Shown here piece after piece: positions 1-9,680 of a DNA stretch of 64,000 bases. Numbering within the stretch: position 1 is the first letter of the stretch; each line of letters opens with the position of its first letter. This DNA comes from Cannabis sativa (taxonomy: Eukaryota > Streptophyta > Magnoliopsida > Rosales > Cannabaceae): NCBI RefSeq assembly GCF_029168945.1, contig NC_083601.1:32849660-32913659 (forward strand). Reading direction: 5' to 3'. The position numbers were made by a program, and so were the translations under genes. The notes under the pieces are model-generated. The model saw only the letters and a program-made list of their open reading frames with translations. It was not told where the DNA came from and did no database searches.

Positions 1-186
1 ACAGGCCCTGTTATTAGTAATCACTATGTTCTGGGCTGGAGCTTTAAAATTAATGGCCAAGCTCAAGAACTTGACTTGTCCAAACTCCCAAAGCTACCAA
101 GGGTCGAACCAAAACCAGGTCTATTATTGAGGATTGTATTACCAAACAAGCATAACAGTTTTGTAATCTCAATGCAAATGGTATGA
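1..186 (+). pseudogene. C-terminal piece of an L-type lectin receptor-kinase lectin domain, truncated
   Basis: Frame 1 reads from the window edge to TGA at 184-186. It contains HYVLGWSFKINGQAQELDL followed by a KLPKLPR linker, which is the last strand of the legume-lectin domain and the start of the juxtamembrane linker in L-type lectin receptor-like kinases. In that family a transmembrane helix and a Ser/Thr kinase domain follow directly. Here the frame ends about 25 residues after the linker and nothing kinase-like follows. It is therefore either a 3'-truncated pseudogene or a lectin-only derivative. The 5' part lies outside the window, so the state of the lectin domain itself is unknown. 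Confidence 0.72.
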
Positions 187-1283
187 AGATAAGTTTAACT
201 ATATATCAACCTCTTTTTTCATTGATCGGTCCATAAGCATATCTTTTGAAACTATTAAAAGATCACTCAACGCATTGAGAAGAATGAAAGATTTAAATTC
301 AAAACCACCTCCATCATTCTTCGGTTGCAAGATGAAGACGAAGAGATTGAGAAGGGAAGTTTTGGTGGATGGTGATGATGATCAATGAACAATTGGACGA
401 GGTTTCTAATGAGAGAGAGAGAAAGAGAGAGAGAGATTAATTAATTGGAGGAGGTTAAAAAAAATTAATTATATATTTAAATAATTATTATTTAATTTAA
501 AAATATTATTAAGAAAATAATTTTAAGAATAATCTAATACATTGTAAGTATTACCTATTTATATGCACTCATCAATTTATGACCCTTAGATTAAATATCT
601 ATGGCTCCGACGAAAGTAAGGTATTTACCATAGACATGTCCTAAGTATATAAATAACAATATAAAAAGCTAGTTATATTAATGAACGATAAAATAGTAAA
701 TCTAAAAGTGATATTTATTGTGGTATAAAATTTGACATAATTTTTAGTGTGTGCTAGATTTAAACCACATTATACATTACCATTAAAATTTAATTTTATA
801 AATATGAGCTAAAAAATGCATATACATTATACCACATATTTATAGTACTCCATTGGAAATATTTTAATGTGATTAGCACGTGCTAAAAATTGTGCAGCTT
901 GTGCCAAATTTACACCATAATAAATATTACTTTTTTATTTACTTTTTTGTTACTTATTAATACATTTAATAATTTTTTTACATTTTATTTATACATTTAA
1001 TAGGATTTATGTATACTTTCAATCAAAATTTAATGTATTTGTTAATTTTTTTATACATTTCTATCAAAAATAAAATTTGAGTTAACTATAACATTGATTC
1101 ATTTTTTGAGTCAAATTTTGCACTATCCATTAGAGATAGTGAGCATATCCAATGAGGGCATTATCTATAGTTATCAAAAGTAAACACACCATCCGAAAAT
1201 ATTATTTTTTATTTTCTCTTTGATCCACATTAGATTTGATCCATTTACATACAAAAAATACTTTAATAGTTAACAACTCTTAA
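187..1283. other. AT-rich intergenic DNA with a short GA tract
   Basis: No coding frame is supported here. A purine-rich GA tract lies at about 409-436. The remainder is AT-rich sequence with no termini that I could pair. Confidence 0.6.
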
Positions 1284-1960
1284 TGTAACGTCCCTGCTTC
1301 AATCTTCTATTGGGCTCTTATACCCACGGAATAATGACTCTTACACACGAGTACGCAACTCTGGCTGCTTCCTTGACTGACGTCTGACTCTACAGACCAA
1401 CACAAGTGTTTTCAGCATGCTTTGTCCTCACTCGCACACTTCTTGGGAAAACTTCCCAGGAGGTCACTCATCCTAAAATTACCCCAAGTCAAGCACGCTT
1501 AACCGTGGAGTTCTTTCGTGATGGGCTATCCAAAAAAAAGATGCACCTTGTTGATATAGGTAGTACCAATCAATTAATTTAAGTCATCTTTAACTGTGTA
1601 GTCCCATACCTACACAGTCTCAGAATCATCTCACTTGACCTTCCACAAGCGATGTGGGATTACACAGCTTACCCGGTATTTCTTTTTATGGATCACAGGA
1701 CTACTGACTATCATAATCACCCCCCTTTAGGGGTCCGACGTCCTCGTCGATCACACTTCTGACTGGGTCAAAGCTCTAATACCATTTGTAAAGTCTCCCA
1801 GGAAGTGTGTGAGTGAGGACAAAGCACGCTGGAAACATTCATGTTGGTATGTAGGGTCAGTCATCAATTCAGGAAGCAGCCAGAGTGGCGTACTCGTGTA
1901 TAAGAGTCATTATTCCATGGGTGTAAGGACCCAATGAAAGTTTGAAACGGGGACGTTACA
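1284..1960 (-). mobile_element. Cassandra-type TRIM retroelement, rearranged with inverted LTR end
   Basis: The element is bounded by TGTAACGTCC (1284-1293) and its exact reverse complement GGACGTTACA (1951-1960). It is flanked on both sides by CTTAA (1279-1283 and 1961-1965), a 5-bp target duplication. Read on the minus strand it has three parts: an inverted copy of the LTR 3' half (1960-1787), a primer-binding site TGGTATTAGAGC (1784-1773) differing by one base from the usual plant initiator-tRNA site, a short non-coding internal segment, then one LTR starting TGTAATCCCACATCG near 1664 and ending in GGGACGTTACA at 1284. That LTR carries a 5S-rRNA-like domain, the hallmark of Cassandra. The two arms (about 1284-1457 and 1790-1960) form a near-perfect inverted repeat. 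There is no coding capacity, as expected for a TRIM. Confidence 0.78.
1451..1560 (-). other. 5S-rRNA-like domain inside the Cassandra LTR
   Basis: Reading the minus strand from 1560, the sequence follows plant 5S rRNA in order: GGTGCATC, a GGAT..CCCATCA block, GAACTCC, GTTAAGCGTGCTTG (1504-1490), then AGGATGAGTGACCTCCTGGG (1473-1454). The stretch GTTAAGCGTGCTTG..AGGATG holds the internal RNA polymerase III control region of 5S genes. It is diverged, has an A/T-rich insertion near 1531-1540 and sits in a retroelement LTR, so it is not a functional 5S gene. Confidence 0.8.
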
Positions 1961-1965
1961 CTTAA

Positions 1966-2391
1966 AGTTATCTACCATGGTCCCACATCATTAATGACTT
2001 TTTGGTTAAAAAAAAATAACATTTTCTCAAAAAAAAAAAAAAAAAAAAAAGTCATATAGCTTGGTCTATGTTCAGCAACACTCTATACATTTATACATAA
2101 AATTAATCTTAAAAATTATATAACATTGTATATATAATGTGACAAGACATTCCAATAGACAATCCCATTGGAGATGCTACAAAATATCATATTATATAAG
2201 CAATTAATAATAAATTCAAATATATGTATTAAAATACAAGAAAGAACCTACAACATATAAAATGAAATATTGATGTGGTATGTGAATGTAAGAAACAAAA
2301 ATTTATTAATAATAATAGTGTTTGATATGTTAATTTAAAAAAAAAAAGTTTATATTATTAATATTATTTTGTTTCTTACATATATGGGTGA
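1966..2391. other. AT-rich spacer with poly(A) run
   Basis: A run of A residues spans about 2030-2050. No gene or paired repeat ends were recognised. Confidence 0.5.
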
Positions 2392-2396
2392 AGGTG

Positions 2397-2699
2397 TATT
2401 AGGATTGTTAGTTCTTCTACTCATAGCTTAACACCAGAGAGAGAAAACAATGGAGCAAGATAGAGAAAGAAGAAGAAACAGAGAAGAGAGAAAATGAGAC
2501 CGAAAGGCAGAGAAAGAGATTGAAAGTGTTTGTTGTATTCATCAACTGTTCTGAGTACAAGAGCTGCTATATTTATACACATCAGAGTAGTAGAAAAGAA
2601 AGAAAAGAGAAGGAGCTGATAACAACTTATAACAACTTTCTAACTACCCTGAAACAGACAGTAACAACCTAATAACAACCCAGAACAGTGTCCCTAATA
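2397..2699 (-). repeat. 3' LTR of the Copia element
   Basis: The 303-bp repeat is identical to 7299-7601 except at one base. The purine-rich tract GCGGGGAGG (2708-2700, minus strand) lies directly inside it and would be the plus-strand primer. Confidence 0.95.
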
Positions 2700-5018
2700 C
2701 CTCCCCGCAAACTCAAAATTGGAAGGGCTTGCAATTGTGAGTTTGGTACAAAATGCTGGAAAACTATGACTGGAAATGGACTTTGTAAGACCATCAGCAA
2801 GTTGATCTGTAGCAGGGACATGTTTGACTTGAACTTGTTTACGAAGAACCTTCTCACGAACAAAGTAAAGGTCAAGTTCAATGTGTTTTGTGCGCGCGTG
2901 AAGAACCGGATTGGCAGCAAGCAGAACAGTGCTAAGATTGTCGCACCAAACAGTGGGAGGTGTTGTTTGAGGTATCTGAAGCTCAGTAAAGAGTGAGTGC
3001 AGCCATGTGAGTTCAGAAACACAATTAGCCAAGCTCCGGTATTCAGCTTCTGTACTGGAGCGGCTTATTGTCTGTTGCTTCTTACACTGCCAAGTGATGA
3101 GATTACCTCCTAGAAAAATTGCAAAACCAGAGGTAGATCGCCGATCATCGGGATCGGAAGCCCAATCGGCATCACAGAAAGCAGTGAGATCAGTCGAGGG
3201 TGATTTATGTAGATGCAGGCCATGGTCAATTGTGCCACTAAGATAACGGAGAATCCGTTTCACAGCTTGCCAATGTGGTTGTAGAGGAGTTTTCATGAAT
3301 TGACAAACTTTGTTAACACTAAATGCAAGCTCGGGGCGAGTGATTAGAAGATATTGTAAAGCACCTACAATTGACCTGTAGAGTTGGGGATTATCAAACG
3401 GTTCATGACCATGTGCCGAGAGCTTTAAACCACTCACCATAGGAGTGGGAAGAGGTTTTGCATCCTGCATTTGAGCCTTGAGTAGAAGATCTCTAATGTA
3501 TTTGGATTGTGATAAGTGCAGCCCTTGGGGAGTAGATTGTACTTCAATACCAAGAAAATAACTCAAATCCCCGAGGTCTTTTAGAGAGAACTGAGAGTTT
3601 AAGGATTGCACAATGGTGGTAATGAGATTAGAGTCACTTCCAGTGATGATAATGTCATCTACATATACTAGGATGAGAGTAGTAGAAGTAGATGTGTGAA
3701 GAGTGAACAAGGACCTGTCAGACTTTGAAGAGGAGAACCCAAGAGTAAGGAGGCTAGTGTGCAATTTGTCAAACCAAGCCCGAGGGGCTTGTTTGAGGCC
3801 ATACAAGGCTTTGTGTAATTTGCACACTAGATGAGGAGCATTGGGGAGAACGAACCCGGGGGGTTGTTGCATGTAAACTTCCTCTTGCAAATCACCATTA
3901 AGAAACGCATTGTTCACATCTAATTGTTTGATATCACAGCCCCTTGAAATAGCCATAGAGAGAACAACTCTTATGGTAACCGGTTTCACAACAGGACTAA
4001 ACGTTTCGGTGAAGTCGAAACCGGGTTGTTGATGGAACCCTTTAGCAACAAGGCGAGCCTTGAACTTGGATGTAGTGCCATCAGGATTTTCCTTCTTTCG
4101 ATAAACCCACTTGCACCCAATAGCCTCTCTTCCTTCGGGTAAGACCACATAAGTCCATGTTTTATTTTTCTTGAGGGCAACCATTTCAGTAGACATGGCA
4201 CGGTTCCAGTGAGCACTTTGGAGAGCTTGCTTGACACTTGAAGGCTCTTGAGAAACTAAGTATGCTTTTAATTTTCTGATGCCAGACTTGGCACGAGTCT
4301 GCATCTGGTGTGAGTTCACTGGAATGGTTGATGTAGACTCTGTAGGTGCAGTAGGATCTGTAGGCATGGCACTTGTGGTGGTATTCCTCACACCAGCAGT
4401 ATTAGAGACATCCACAATACTAGGCACAGCAGTAGGTTGATCAGTAGCAGTAGCCCGATCACTGGAACCTGGTGTTGACTGTGTTGTTTGAGGTGCAGGG
4501 TCTGTAGCAGCTGTGGTGGATGGTAAAGATTGAGTATCAGACATTGGAGTTGGTTCCTGCACAGTGGGAAATGAACTACACAAGTTGTGAGAGTTAGAAA
4601 TAAGTGAGTTGTGATGTTGTGTATGAACAGTGGGAATTATTGCAGAGGGATAAAATGAAGCCATAACCTCAGTAGTAATTGGAGGATGTTTGTGTAAAGC
4701 ATGAGGAAAATGACACTCATCAAAAATAACATCCCTTGAAATGTACACCCTACCCGATTGGTCTAGACATTTATACCCTTTGTGATTGAGACTATACCCA
4801 ATAAAAGTACAAGGAGAGGATCTAAATTGTAGTTTGTGCCTATTGTAAGGTCTTATATTGGGATAGCAAGAGCAACCAAAGGTTTTGAGTTGAGTATAAT
4901 CAGGTGGGATGTGAAAGAGAGTTTCTATAGGTGATTTGTAATTAAGAACAGGTATAGGCAGCCTATTATGAATGTACACAGCTGTTCGAAAAGCTTCATC
5001 CCAATATTGCAAAGGCAT
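2694..5018 (-). CDS. Copia pol: integrase C-terminus, reverse transcriptase and RNase H
   Basis: This 774-codon open frame starts inside the integrase; in-frame sequence extends upstream to about 5170 without a stop. It begins with the integrase tail (YIHNRLP, FGCSCYPN). Around residues 280-520 comes the Copia reverse transcriptase with GCKWVYRKK, ARLVAKGF, LDVNNAFLNG and the catalytic YVDDI. Near residues 640-730 is RNase H with CDADWA, STSGF and SSTEAEYR. The frame ends with a TAG at 2696-2694, three bases inside the 3' LTR, so the polypurine tract is itself coding. These enzymes copy element RNA into DNA in virus-like particles. The upstream frame is offset by a frameshift in the integrase, so this part would not be made from a normal polyprotein without correction. 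Confidence 0.9.
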   Translation of the reverse strand: MPLQYWDEAFRTAVYIHNRLPIPVLNYKSPIETLFHIPPDYTQLKTFGCSCYPNIRPYNRHKLQFRSSPCTFIGYSLNHKGYKCLDQSGRVYISRDVIFDECHFPHALHKHPPITTEVMASFYPSAIIPTVHTQHHNSLISNSHNLCSSFPTVQEPTPMSDTQSLPSTTAATDPAPQTTQSTPGSSDRATATDQPTAVPSIVDVSNTAGVRNTTTSAMPTDPTAPTESTSTIPVNSHQMQTRAKSGIRKLKAYLVSQEPSSVKQALQSAHWNRAMSTEMVALKKNKTWTYVVLPEGREAIGCKWVYRKKENPDGTTSKFKARLVAKGFHQQPGFDFTETFSPVVKPVTIRVVLSMAISRGCDIKQLDVNNAFLNGDLQEEVYMQQPPGFVLPNAPHLVCKLHKALYGLKQAPRAWFDKLHTSLLTLGFSSSKSDRSLFTLHTSTSTTLILVYVDDIIITGSDSNLITTIVQSLNSQFSLKDLGDLSYFLGIEVQSTPQGLHLSQSKYIRDLLLKAQMQDAKPLPTPMVSGLKLSAHGHEPFDNPQLYRSIVGALQYLLITRPELAFSVNKVCQFMKTPLQPHWQAVKRILRYLSGTIDHGLHLHKSPSTDLTAFCDADWASDPDDRRSTSGFAIFLGGNLITWQCKKQQTISRSSTEAEYRSLANCVSELTWLHSLFTELQIPQTTPPTVWCDNLSTVLLAANPVLHARTKHIELDLYFVREKVLRKQVQVKHVPATDQLADGLTKSISSHSFPAFCTKLTIASPSNFEFAGRY

Positions 5019-5157
5019 GGAAGCTTGGGCAAGTAAGGTGAGGCCATTCTCAACTATATGTCGATGTTTTCGTTCAGCTAAGCCATTTTGCTCATGAGTG
5101 GTGGGACATGGATGTCTATGAACTATACCAGCCGCTTGTAGAGTACTAGTAAAGGAC

Positions 5158-5730
5158 CTATATTCCCCTCCCCCAATCCGTTTGAAGAACTTTTATTTTG
5201 GTGCCAAGTTGCAATTCAGATTCAGCTTTGAAATGGTGAAAGGTTTTGAGTGCCTCATCTTTGGTTTTAAGCATATAAATCCATGTAAACCTCGAATATG
5301 CATCAACAAAGTGGATATAGTATTTATAGCCATTAGTTGAAGGAATATAGGAGGGTCCCCATAAATCCGAGACAACCAACTCAAGAGGGGTAGTGTAAGT
5401 AGTGTGAGAAGCCTTTGGAAAAGGTAATTTATGAATTTTACCCAAGCAACAGGCTGCACAAACAGAATTTGACACTTTATTTGCATTTTGAACATTACAA
5501 GCATGAAGCACAGACTTGACAACCTTTTCAGAAGGATGTCCAAGTCTATTGTGCCAAATATCAAAAGGAGACATAGTATGCATGGAGTGTACATGAGTGG
5601 AATCTATGTTTAAAGTGGGAATACTGGCTGTAGCAGTGAGTGTTTGTGGCTGTATAGATTGAAGAGGGACGGGGCTGCTTGGAACAGGTGGTGAGGAGAC
5701 TGAATTCGTAGTGTAATCGAGAAGAATCAA
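5158..5730 (-). pseudogene. Copia integrase core, out of frame on both sides
   Basis: This is the middle segment of the polyprotein. It contains the pre-integrase motif IWHNRLGHPS, the zinc-binding pair CAAC, then the integrase core with SDLWGP (first catalytic Asp) and VDAYSRFTWIY. It runs into the LQTD motif (second catalytic Asp), where a one-base length change in a G-rich stretch near 5170-5180 closes the frame at 5158-5160. The junction with the upstream gag-protease frame, near 5720-5740, is also shifted. The integrase would insert the cDNA into the host genome. As it stands this copy cannot yield a full-length integrase. Confidence 0.85.
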
Positions 5731-7258
5731 AGGAATACAAAGCCATTCGGTATGTCCCGATCAATGATACATTGCGAGAAACCTGATCTTTGACAAAACA
5801 AACATCGGGGTGAAACTCAAAATATACATTGTTATCTCTAGTGAACTTGGAAACACTTAAGAGATTTTTGGTTAGTGCAGGGACATGAAGTAAATTACTC
5901 AAAATAAGAGGAGAAGGAATTGAAGCATTTGAAAGAAAAGAATAACCAATGTGTTTGATAGGCAAACCTGTACCATTGCCAACAAAAAGCTGTTCAGACC
6001 CTTCATAGTTGGAACTGGCAGCCAAGTTTTGAGCATCGGGCGTACAGTGATTGGTAGCTCCGGAATCGGGGTACCAGTTGCTGTCACTTTGAGTATTGGT
6101 GTGCATTAAATTTGCTTGAGGAGTAGGGGAAGCATTGTTGGTTTGCACACCAGTAAAACTCTTGTCGAATCTATAGAAGCAATCGACCACAGTATGGCCT
6201 ATTTTGTGACATAGCTGGCATTGGGGGCGGCCAGAACTTGTGACAACACGGCCTCCTCTATTGCTGCTGCTACGATGAGCCTGGGGATTTGGAGAGTGGT
6301 TATACTGAGTGAACGGATACTGATATCCCCGTGGAACAAAGCCAGTTGGATGGTAAGGTGAAGCTCCTCGAGAGTTGCCTCTGGAATGTGAAAAATTTGG
6401 GGAAAAAGTACCAAATTGCAGTGGAGGTCTGGGAGGGAAACCAGGTGGAAAACCAGCTTTGAATCGATTTTGATACACAACATTGGCTTCAGATTGTTGG
6501 TCAGTATCAGAAACAGCCACATTGACATGTAATTCCGATTCTTGATCTGTCTTTTCTATTCTTGATTCCGAAGCAAGAAGCAATGCTTCAATCTCTCCAA
6601 CAGTATACCCTTCGATTCTTGTATTGGTAGATATGACAAAGGTGTCATAGGCACTCGGAAGACCTTTGAAGATGGCTGCGATGTGATCACGGTCACTTAA
6701 AACTTCACCAACTGAGGCGAGTAAGTCGACATGTTGCTTAACTTTGAGTAAGTAATCGTTCAACGGTTGAGTGCCTTTCTTGAGATTTTGCAACTTAGTT
6801 CGGAATTCAAGAATTTTGGAAGAAACTTGAAGTGTGAAATGTTTCTCAAGAGTGGACCAGATCTGGCGAGCTGTATGACAACCAACCATTCTTGTTAATA
6901 GGCTTTCGGACATTGAAGAGAGAATCCATGAAACCAGCAGCTGGTCCTGGACATCCCAATCAAGAAACTCCGGATTATAGGTCTTTGATGCCCGATCTTC
7001 ATCCGACAGAAATTGTGGAGGAGGAGCTACATCTTGAATGAATTTAAGCAGCCGATTGCCACGGATGGCCGCAAGAACCTGCTGTTTCCAGAGCAAGAAG
7101 TTGTGATCGTTGAGTTTAACAGAGAGATTATGAGAAAAATATACAGGAGAGAACTCATCTGTCGCACGGGTGCGATTTCCTCGAGAAGCAGGGTAGGAGT
7201 TGGCTGTATTTCCCAGATTCGGTGGATTGGAGTGATTCGAAGCTCCAACAGTCTCCAT
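5561..7258 (-). CDS. Copia gag and protease
   Basis: The start is METVGASN at 7258, 40 bases inside the 5' LTR and just after the primer site. Residues about 35-260 form the Copia capsid region (YFSHNLSVKLNDHNFLLWK, LLVSWILSSM, LNDYLLKVK). A proline/glycine-rich stretch follows, then a CCHC nucleocapsid knuckle CQLCHKIGHTVVDC near residue 350, then the protease active site WYPDSGATNHCT near residue 395. After about residue 505 the real frame continues in another register; the last 55 residues here are out-of-frame translation. Gag packages the element RNA and the protease cuts the polyprotein. Confidence 0.9.
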   Translation of the reverse strand: METVGASNHSNPPNLGNTANSYPASRGNRTRATDEFSPVYFSHNLSVKLNDHNFLLWKQQVLAAIRGNRLLKFIQDVAPPPQFLSDEDRASKTYNPEFLDWDVQDQLLVSWILSSMSESLLTRMVGCHTARQIWSTLEKHFTLQVSSKILEFRTKLQNLKKGTQPLNDYLLKVKQHVDLLASVGEVLSDRDHIAAIFKGLPSAYDTFVISTNTRIEGYTVGEIEALLLASESRIEKTDQESELHVNVAVSDTDQQSEANVVYQNRFKAGFPPGFPPRPPLQFGTFSPNFSHSRGNSRGASPYHPTGFVPRGYQYPFTQYNHSPNPQAHRSSSNRGGRVVTSSGRPQCQLCHKIGHTVVDCFYRFDKSFTGVQTNNASPTPQANLMHTNTQSDSNWYPDSGATNHCTPDAQNLAASSNYEGSEQLFVGNGTGLPIKHIGYSFLSNASIPSPLILSNLLHVPALTKNLLSVSKFTRDNNVYFEFHPDVCFVKDQVSRNVSLIGTYRMALYSFDSSRLHYEFSLLTTCSKQPRPSSIYTATNTHCYSQYSHFKHRFHSCTLHAYYVSF

Positions 7259-7269
7259 GTTTGCATTGA

Positions 7270-7279
7270 GGGGGGGGGG
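7270..7279. repeat. G10 homopolymer in the Copia leader
   Basis: There are ten consecutive G residues (C on the element strand) in the untranslated leader between the primer site and gag. The length may be unstable or miscalled. Confidence 0.7.
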
Positions 7280-7286
7280 AATTCGA

Positions 7287-7298
7287 GCTCTGATACCA
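7287..7298 (-). other. Primer-binding site of the Copia element
   Basis: The minus strand reads TGGTATCAGAGC directly next to the 5' LTR. This is complementary to the 3' part of plant initiator tRNA-Met, the usual primer for plant Copia elements. It fixes the element's orientation. Confidence 0.95.
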
Positions 7299-7601
7299 TA
7301 TTAGGATTGTTAGTTCTTCTACTCATAGCTTAACACCAGAGAGAGAAAACAATGGAGAAAGATAGAGAAAGAAGAAGAAACAGAGAAGAGAGAAAATGAG
7401 ACCGAAAGGCAGAGAAAGAGATTGAAAGTGTTTGTTGTATTCATCAACTGTTCTGAGTACAAGAGCTGCTATATTTATACACATCAGAGTAGTAGAAAAG
7501 AAAGAAAAGAGAAGGAGCTGATAACAACTTATAACAACTTTCTAACTACCCTGAAACAGACAGTAACAACCTAATAACAACCCAGAACAGTGTCCCTAAT
7601 A
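7299..7601 (-). repeat. 5' LTR of the Copia element (promoter-bearing)
   Basis: The 303-bp LTR begins at 7601 on the element strand. A TATA-like TATAAATATAG lies mid-LTR on the minus strand at about 7470-7480 and is the likely core promoter. Confidence 0.95.
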
Positions 7602-7606
7602 AGGTG

Positions 7607-8280
7607 CATGGAGTTCTCCTTGAAAATTAAGAAAATTGTCAAGGTTGATAAGGTTAGAAAGAAGGGGATATTGCTAAACTCGTTCCTAAGATTCAGGTCT
7701 CGCATCAATATTCGACTTCCTTTGATCACTGGTGTGTCGCTTGAAGGTAATGGCAAGAAAAAATATTGTGGCCTATTTCAAATACAAACTACTCTCTATG
7801 TTCTGTTTCAAGTGTTCCTCTCTTCGGCCAATGGCTTTGGGATGGGTCTCGACTTAAAAATGGTTTTGCTCTGTTAGAGAAGAATGATTTTGGCTCAGGA
7901 ACAGACTGATAGAGTGGTGGCCTGGTGGGGGTGAACATCTTAGATCATCTCCGGCTACCAATACACAGGGGAAGACCAATGATACTTCTGGTGGTAAGGT
8001 TACTTCTGCTAAGGATATTATTAGTGGGGTATGGAGGGTGTGACACGACAAAGGTATATATGATACTACGTTCTCAGTGCCATATAATGATTATGTGGAG
8101 TTGCCTTTTTCAGCCCAGGTTTATGTCGCACAAATTTTCCGAGAAAATCTTGTACTAGTTCGTTTTGGAGTGACCTGGGAGCATGAGGATGAACCTGTGA
8201 GACATACTAAAACCTCCTACTAGCTAAAAAAGGATAAGATGGTAGGATCTAATGGTATTGCTAAGAGATCAATTTTTTCA
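7607..8280 (+). pseudogene. Relic of a LINE ORF1 (DUF4283 / zinc-knuckle protein)
   Basis: The frame from 7608 resembles the region after the DUF4283 domain of plant L1 ORF1 proteins: KGILLNSFLRFRSRINIRLP, then LITGVSLEGNGKKK, then a damaged FKY..FCFKC zinc-knuckle region in a shifted frame and an FGQWLWDG-like continuation near 7830. Stops and frameshifts are frequent and similarity fades by about 8280. The young Copia element inserted directly into its 5' side. It has no coding function. Confidence 0.65.
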
Positions 8281-9628
8281 AATTATTATCTGATGTTATT
8301 TTGTTATTGATATATTTAAATTAATTTTTAAATAAAAAATAAAATTTTAATGAATGGACTAATTAGGGATTGCCATGGATACTTAACGACCATGTACTTA
8401 CTAAAATATTTATATGCAATCATGTGTTAAACTTAGGTATTTATGCGAAAAATTACTTTTATTATTTTTTTGGGAACATTTGTGGCGAAACTCGCTCAGT
8501 ATTTATAATTGTTACACATATAACCCTAATAAAAAATTGTCGGCAAAAATACCTTAACTTATGATTCTGTTACAATCGTACCCTTTTTTGGCCATCAAGT
8601 GTCAACTTAGAAATACGTGACGACATATTATTAGACTACGTATTAAATAAGCTAAATAAATATATCGTCACATGTTTCTAAATTGACACTTAACATATTT
8701 AATTGACACTTCACAGCTAAAAAAATAGGGCTTTTTTCAGTTTTAACCAAAAAAAGTAACAATATTACAAAAGTACTTCCAGCTGGCCAAATAAACAAAT
8801 ATACAGCCCAAATAAAAAAAAATTACACAAATACCACTTACACACTCTTTCAACCCAGGATTCATGCATCCTGGGCAACTATCGCGCAACCACGCAGCAA
8901 CCCAACGCAACCGAAACGAAAATTCAACTAGAAAGAGAACCACCATTAATTCTGGCGACTTCACTTGAGAAGACGATCAGAATCAATCAAAACAGTGGTT
9001 GTTTCAAATTCATAAAAAAAAAAAGTGTAGAAAAACGACTTCAAAACTAAAATTCAACCAAAAATTCAATTTAATTTGCATAAACCTAATGTACTGACTT
9101 TAATTTTCAGATCCATGAAATATAGATCTCAAAAAGTTGAACTGGAGTTCCCAAACAATCCAACTCAAGTATAATCTAAAAAAATTACATCAATATTATA
9201 ATAAAATGTTTATCATAATGTATTTTTGTTGTTTTCTAAATTTCTAATGGTGAATTTGTTCATATTAAATTATAAAGAGACATGCAGATAGAGTTATGTA
9301 CATGAAAATATTATTTTGTCTGATTGAAACCTGTCTGATGCAAACTTCGGTTAAACTTTTGTCTGATGCAACTTTCAACCAACCACCCTACAACTATCAT
9401 TTGATTGAAACCTTCGTCTGATGCAACTACTGTGCAACTACGCAACAACTATCATCTGATTGTGTAAGTGATAGTGTAAGTGGTATTTTGATAATTAAAA
9501 TTACATAAAAAGTATAAATGTTGTAATTTATATTTTCTATGTAATAATTTTAAAAGGATACGTATGAAATAAAATTATAAGATATTATACTTTTATTATC
9601 ACTTTTTTATTAGAGTTATATGTATATC
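8281..9628. other. AT-rich intergenic DNA
   Basis: No gene was recognised. The phrase GTCTGATGCAAC recurs between about 9330 and 9430, suggesting a short local duplication. Confidence 0.5.
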
Positions 9629-9680
9629 TATATATCTATATAATGCTGTTGTTAAGCATGATGACATGGCAGCTTCTACA

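Larger units (their letters stand above)
2397..7601 (-). mobile_element. Young Ty1/Copia LTR retrotransposon
   Basis: The 5205-bp element is flanked by the target duplication AGGTG (2392-2396 and 7602-7606). The two 303-bp LTRs (2397-2699, 7299-7601) differ at one base in my alignment (C at 2456, A at 7358), so insertion was recent. The termini are TATTAGG...CCTAATA rather than TG...CA, a non-canonical type known among plant Copia elements. On the minus strand the order is 5' LTR, initiator-Met primer site, gag, CCHC zinc knuckle, aspartic protease, integrase, reverse transcriptase, RNase H, polypurine tract, 3' LTR. Protease-integrase-RT order is diagnostic for Copia. The single polyprotein frame is broken twice (near 5720-5740 and near 5170-5180), so this copy is probably non-autonomous, or the breaks are homopolymer errors in the assembly. 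Confidence 0.95.

Noticed and set aside
1451..1560. Functional 5S rRNA gene
   Set aside because: It is diverged, interrupted by an A-run and embedded in an LTR.
1279..1965. piggyBac-like element because of TTAA at both ends
   Set aside because: The duplication is CTTAA, the ends are TG...CA, and a retroelement primer site and Cassandra LTR explain the structure.
7013..7333. Plus-strand 106-codon frame
   Set aside because: It is antisense to the Copia gag and crosses into the LTR; no family resemblance.
8743..8964. Minus-strand 73-codon hydrophobic frame
   Set aside because: It is low-complexity AT-rich DNA translated by chance, without splice context or homology that I recognise.
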